A stretch of 64,000 nucleotides of DNA from RGIG6165 sp045545175. Its GTDB lineage: Bacteria > Bacillota > Clostridia > Oscillospirales > Feifaniaceae. The first letter of the stretch is position 1. Each line of letters begins with the position of its first letter. Shown here piece by piece: positions 61,497 to 64,000 of this stretch. The translations under genes were made by a program, and so were the position numbers. Location: assembly GCA_045545175.1 (NCBI GenBank), contig JAZQAK010000022.1, forward strand, positions 1-64,000. Reading direction: 5' to 3'. The notes under the pieces were generated by a model. That model had not been told where the DNA came from. It did not search any database and saw nothing but the letters and a program-made list of their open reading frames with translations.

Positions 61497-64000
61497 ATGG
61501 TATACAGAATTTATGTTGAAAAGAAAAAAGAGTTTGCTACCGAGGCGGAAGCACTCAAAAAAGATGCAATAACGCTTCTTGGCATACAGGCTCTTGAAAA
61601 TGTTAGAATAGTCAACAGATACGACGTTGAAAACATCGACAAAGAACTCTTTGAATATTCGATAGGTACGGTTTTCTCGGAACCGCAGGTAGATAATACG
61701 TACGATGAACTCGTGGCTGAAGGCAATGTGTTTGCGGTAGAATTTCTGCCCGGTCAGTTTGACCAGAGGGCTGACTCTGCGGCACAGTGTATCCAGCTTA
61801 TCGCACAGGTTGACAGACCTGACGTAAGAACGGCAAAAGTGTACGTTCTTGAGGGTGAATTGTCAGAAAATGACGTTGAAACTATCAAGAAATACGTTAT
61901 AAACCCCGTTGAAAGCAGAGAAGCAAAGCTTGAAAAGCCCGAAACACTCAAAATGAAGTACGAAATTCCTACTGAGGTTGAGGTGCTTGACGGTTTCTGC
62001 AAGCTTGACAAGCAGGGTCTTTCCGATTTCGTAAAGAATTACGGTCTTGCCATGGATGATGACGATATAGCATTCTGTCAGAACTATTTCAAGAGTGAAG
62101 ACCGTGATCCTACCATAACGGAAATTCGTATGATAGATACTTACTGGTCGGACCATTGCCGTCATACGACGTTCCTTACTACAATAGATAACGTAAGCTT
62201 TGAAGATGCTGACCTGCAGAAAGCGTATGATCGATATCTTGCGGCAAGAAAAGAACTCGGCAGAACGAAGCCGATAAATCTTATGGACATTGCAACTCTT
62301 GCAACAAGGCTTTTAAAGACGCAGGGCAAACTTCCCAGACTCGATGAGAGTGAGGAAATAAATGCCTGCACGGTTAAGATAAAGGTAAACGTTGAGGGTA
62401 AGGAAGAAGACTGGTTACTTCTCTTTAAGAACGAAACGCACAATCATCCTACTGAGATTGAACCTTTCGGCGGTGCGGCAACCTGTATCGGCGGTGCAAT
62501 CCGTGACCCGCTTTCAGGAAGAAGCTACGTATACGCTGCAATGCGTGTAACGGGTGCGGCAGACCCGCTTAAACCCGTAAGCGAAACACTCAAGGGCAAA
62601 CTTCCGCAGAGAAAGATAGTAACTACTGCAGCGGCAGGCTATTCTTCTTACGGTAACCAGATAGGTCTTGCAACTGGTCAGGTAGATGAACTCTATCACG
62701 ACGGTTACGTTGCAAAACGTCTTGAAATCGGTGCAGTTATCGGTGCGGCACCTGCTGAAAACGTAAGACGTGAATGTCCGCTTCCGGGTGATATAGTAAT
62801 TCTCCTCGGCGGCAGAACGGGCAGAGACGGTTGCGGCGGTGCAACGGGCTCATCAAAATCACATACGCTTTCGTCACTTGAAAGCTGCGGTGCAGAAGTT
62901 CAGAAGGGTAACGCTCCCGAAGAGAGAAAACTTCAGCGTCTGTTTAGAAATAAAGAGGCTACGCTTCTTATCAAGCGTTGTAACGACTTCGGTGCAGGCG
63001 GTGTATCCGTTGCAATAGGTGAACTTGCAGACGGTCTTGAAATTGACCTTAATGCAGTACCCAAGAAGTATGAAGGTCTTGACGGTACGGAACTTGCAAT
63101 AAGCGAAAGCCAGGAGAGAATGGCAGTCGTCGTTGCGGCAGAAGATGCAAAGAGATTTATGGAACTTGCAGATTCAGAAAACCTTGAAGCAACCGTTGTT
63201 GCCAAGGTTACAGAGTCACCCAGACTCGTTATGAACTGGAATGGCAAGAACATAGTAGACCTTTCAAGAGAGTTTTTAAATTCAAACGGTGCAGAAAAGC
63301 ATATTGATGCAACGCCCGTCGGTGCACAGAATTATAACAAGACAGGCTTTACAAACTTTACGGGGGATTATAAGGCACTTGCTGATGACCTCAACGTATG
63401 TTCAAAGCGCGGTCTTTCGGAGAGATTTGACTCGACTATCGGTGCAAATACCGTGCTTATGCCTTTCGGTGGTAAGTATCAGCAGACGCCTATTCAGGCT
63501 ATGGTACACAAAGTGTCGGTTGAAAAATCACATACTGATACCTGCTCGTTTATGGCGTGGGGATACAATCCCTTCATAATGGAAAAGAATCAGTATCACG
63601 GTGCATATCTTGCGGTTGTTGAATCCGTTTCAAAGCTTATTGCCGCAGGTGCAGATTACAATGACGTGTATCTGACCTTCCAGGAATATTTTGAAAGACC
63701 GGGTAAGGATTCAAAACGTTGGGGCAAACCCCTCGCAGCACTTCTCGGTGCATTTGACGCACAGCTTGATTTCGGCATTGCATCTATTGGCGGTAAGGAC
63801 TCGATGAGCGGTACTTTCGAGAATATCGACGTTCCGCCCACACTCGTATCCTTTGCGGTTACGACGGGTAAGAGCGGTGAAGTTATCTCACCCGAATTCA
63901 AAGCAGGCGGTCACAAGGTTGTAATGCTTACACCTGCACACAAGGAAAACGGTCTTCCCGAAGCACAGTCGCAGATTGAAGTTTACAATAAAGTTACTTC
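61497..64000 (+). CDS. purL: Phosphoribosylformylglycinamidine synthase PurL, 3' end outside window
   Basis: The frame is open from ATG 61497 (after GAGGTGTGAAT) to the window end, giving 834 residues of an enzyme that makes FGAM from FGAR, Gln and ATP. The first 190 residues are the PurS-like and linker regions of the large single-chain form. SDHCRHTTF, NETHNHPTEIEPFGGAAT and the second repeat SIGGKDSMSG are synthetase motifs. The glutaminase domain would lie beyond 64000. This is the clostridial large type rather than separate PurS, PurQ and PurL. Confidence 0.95.
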   Translation, partial: MVYRIYVEKKKEFATEAEALKKDAITLLGIQALENVRIVNRYDVENIDKELFEYSIGTVFSEPQVDNTYDELVAEGNVFAVEFLPGQFDQRADSAAQCIQLIAQVDRPDVRTAKVYVLEGELSENDVETIKKYVINPVESREAKLEKPETLKMKYEIPTEVEVLDGFCKLDKQGLSDFVKNYGLAMDDDDIAFCQNYFKSEDRDPTITEIRMIDTYWSDHCRHTTFLTTIDNVSFEDADLQKAYDRYLAARKELGRTKPINLMDIATLATRLLKTQGKLPRLDESEEINACTVKIKVNVEGKEEDWLLLFKNETHNHPTEIEPFGGAATCIGGAIRDPLSGRSYVYAAMRVTGAADPLKPVSETLKGKLPQRKIVTTAAAGYSSYGNQIGLATGQVDELYHDGYVAKRLEIGAVIGAAPAENVRRECPLPGDIVILLGGRTGRDGCGGATGSSKSHTLSSLESCGAEVQKGNAPEERKLQRLFRNKEATLLIKRCNDFGAGGVSVAIGELADGLEIDLNAVPKKYEGLDGTELAISESQERMAVVVAAEDAKRFMELADSENLEATVVAKVTESPRLVMNWNGKNIVDLSREFLNSNGAEKHIDATPVGAQNYNKTGFTNFTGDYKALADDLNVCSKRGLSERFDSTIGANTVLMPFGGKYQQTPIQAMVHKVSVEKSHTDTCSFMAWGYNPFIMEKNQYHGAYLAVVESVSKLIAAGADYNDVYLTFQEYFERPGKDSKRWGKPLAALLGAFDAQLDFGIASIGGKDSMSGTFENIDVPPTLVSFAVTTGKSGEVISPEFKAGGHKVVMLTPAHKENGLPEAQSQIEVYNKVT

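Noticed and set aside
1..64000. CRISPR arrays, rRNA genes, prophage structural genes, complete IS elements
   Set aside because: I saw no regularly spaced direct repeats, no rRNA-like sequence, no phage head or tail genes and no transposase.

Overview
The window looks like a chromosome segment of a low-to-moderate G+C Gram-positive anaerobe of the class Clostridia, most likely an Oscillospiraceae/Ruminococcaceae-type gut bacterium. The reasons are the WalRK operon with yycH/yycI/yycJ and rlmH, an S-layer-homology protein, GGAGG ribosome sites with TTG/GTG starts, lysine and ZTP riboswitches, a clostridial single-chain PurL, a PurO-type IMP cyclohydrolase and the GGGtGRT/NifU-like gene pair. 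The species cannot be named from sequence alone.

Layout. 1-8.1 kb is an accessory island. It holds the end of a DUF4143 ATPase, a type ISP-like restriction-modification protein without a helicase, and four unknown genes: a two-TM helical protein, a small protein with a HEPN-like R-x4-H motif, a CxxC zinc-binding protein and a 400-residue helical protein. Three of the gaps carry the same short leader. A TnpV/DUF6809 transposon-associated pair closes the island on the other strand. 8.1-11.1 kb has a lysine-riboswitch-controlled NhaC-family transporter and an acyltransferase-like protein lacking the catalytic His. 11.2-18.6 kb is the walR-walK-yycH-yycI-murA-yycJ-rlmH block. 18.6-28.6 kb mixes core genes (a MurL-MurD fusion, an ABC-F protein, a threonine aldolase-like enzyme, GGGtGRT and NifU-like proteins) with A+T-rich accessory genes and repeats (an inverted-repeat element, a zinc-ribbon/coiled-coil gene, a SLOG/HTH pair). 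28.6-44.3 kb has galE, htpG, an SDR reductase, an MgtC protein, an SLH protein, a MacAB-type exporter, a cation efflux protein, a polar amino-acid ABC transporter and a nitrilase-GDPD fusion. 44.3-48.1 kb has a LysR regulator, kbl, tdh, tRNA-Ser(UGA) and a complex repeat. 48.2-54.4 kb has an ArsR repressor with a metal P-type ATPase, and an ABC importer with two tandem binding proteins. 54.5-64 kb is a ZTP-riboswitch-controlled purine operon, purE-F-M-N, an IMP cyclohydrolase, an AICAR formyltransferase, purD and purL, which runs off the end.

How the genes work together. The wal block couples envelope sensing to peptidoglycan synthesis through murA, and the MurL-MurD fusion supplies the D-Glu position of the same precursor. 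Tdh and Kbl turn threonine into glycine, a purine precursor. The purine operon is switched by ZTP/ZMP, the substrate of its own formyltransferase.

The items most worth a second look are the island at 0.8-7.3 kb with its repeated leader; a roughly 125-bp repeat found twice (26.0 and 47.8 kb) whose hairpin shows compensatory base changes; the MurL-MurD and nitrilase-GDPD fusions; and a pair of divergent promoters that share one palindromic -35 box.
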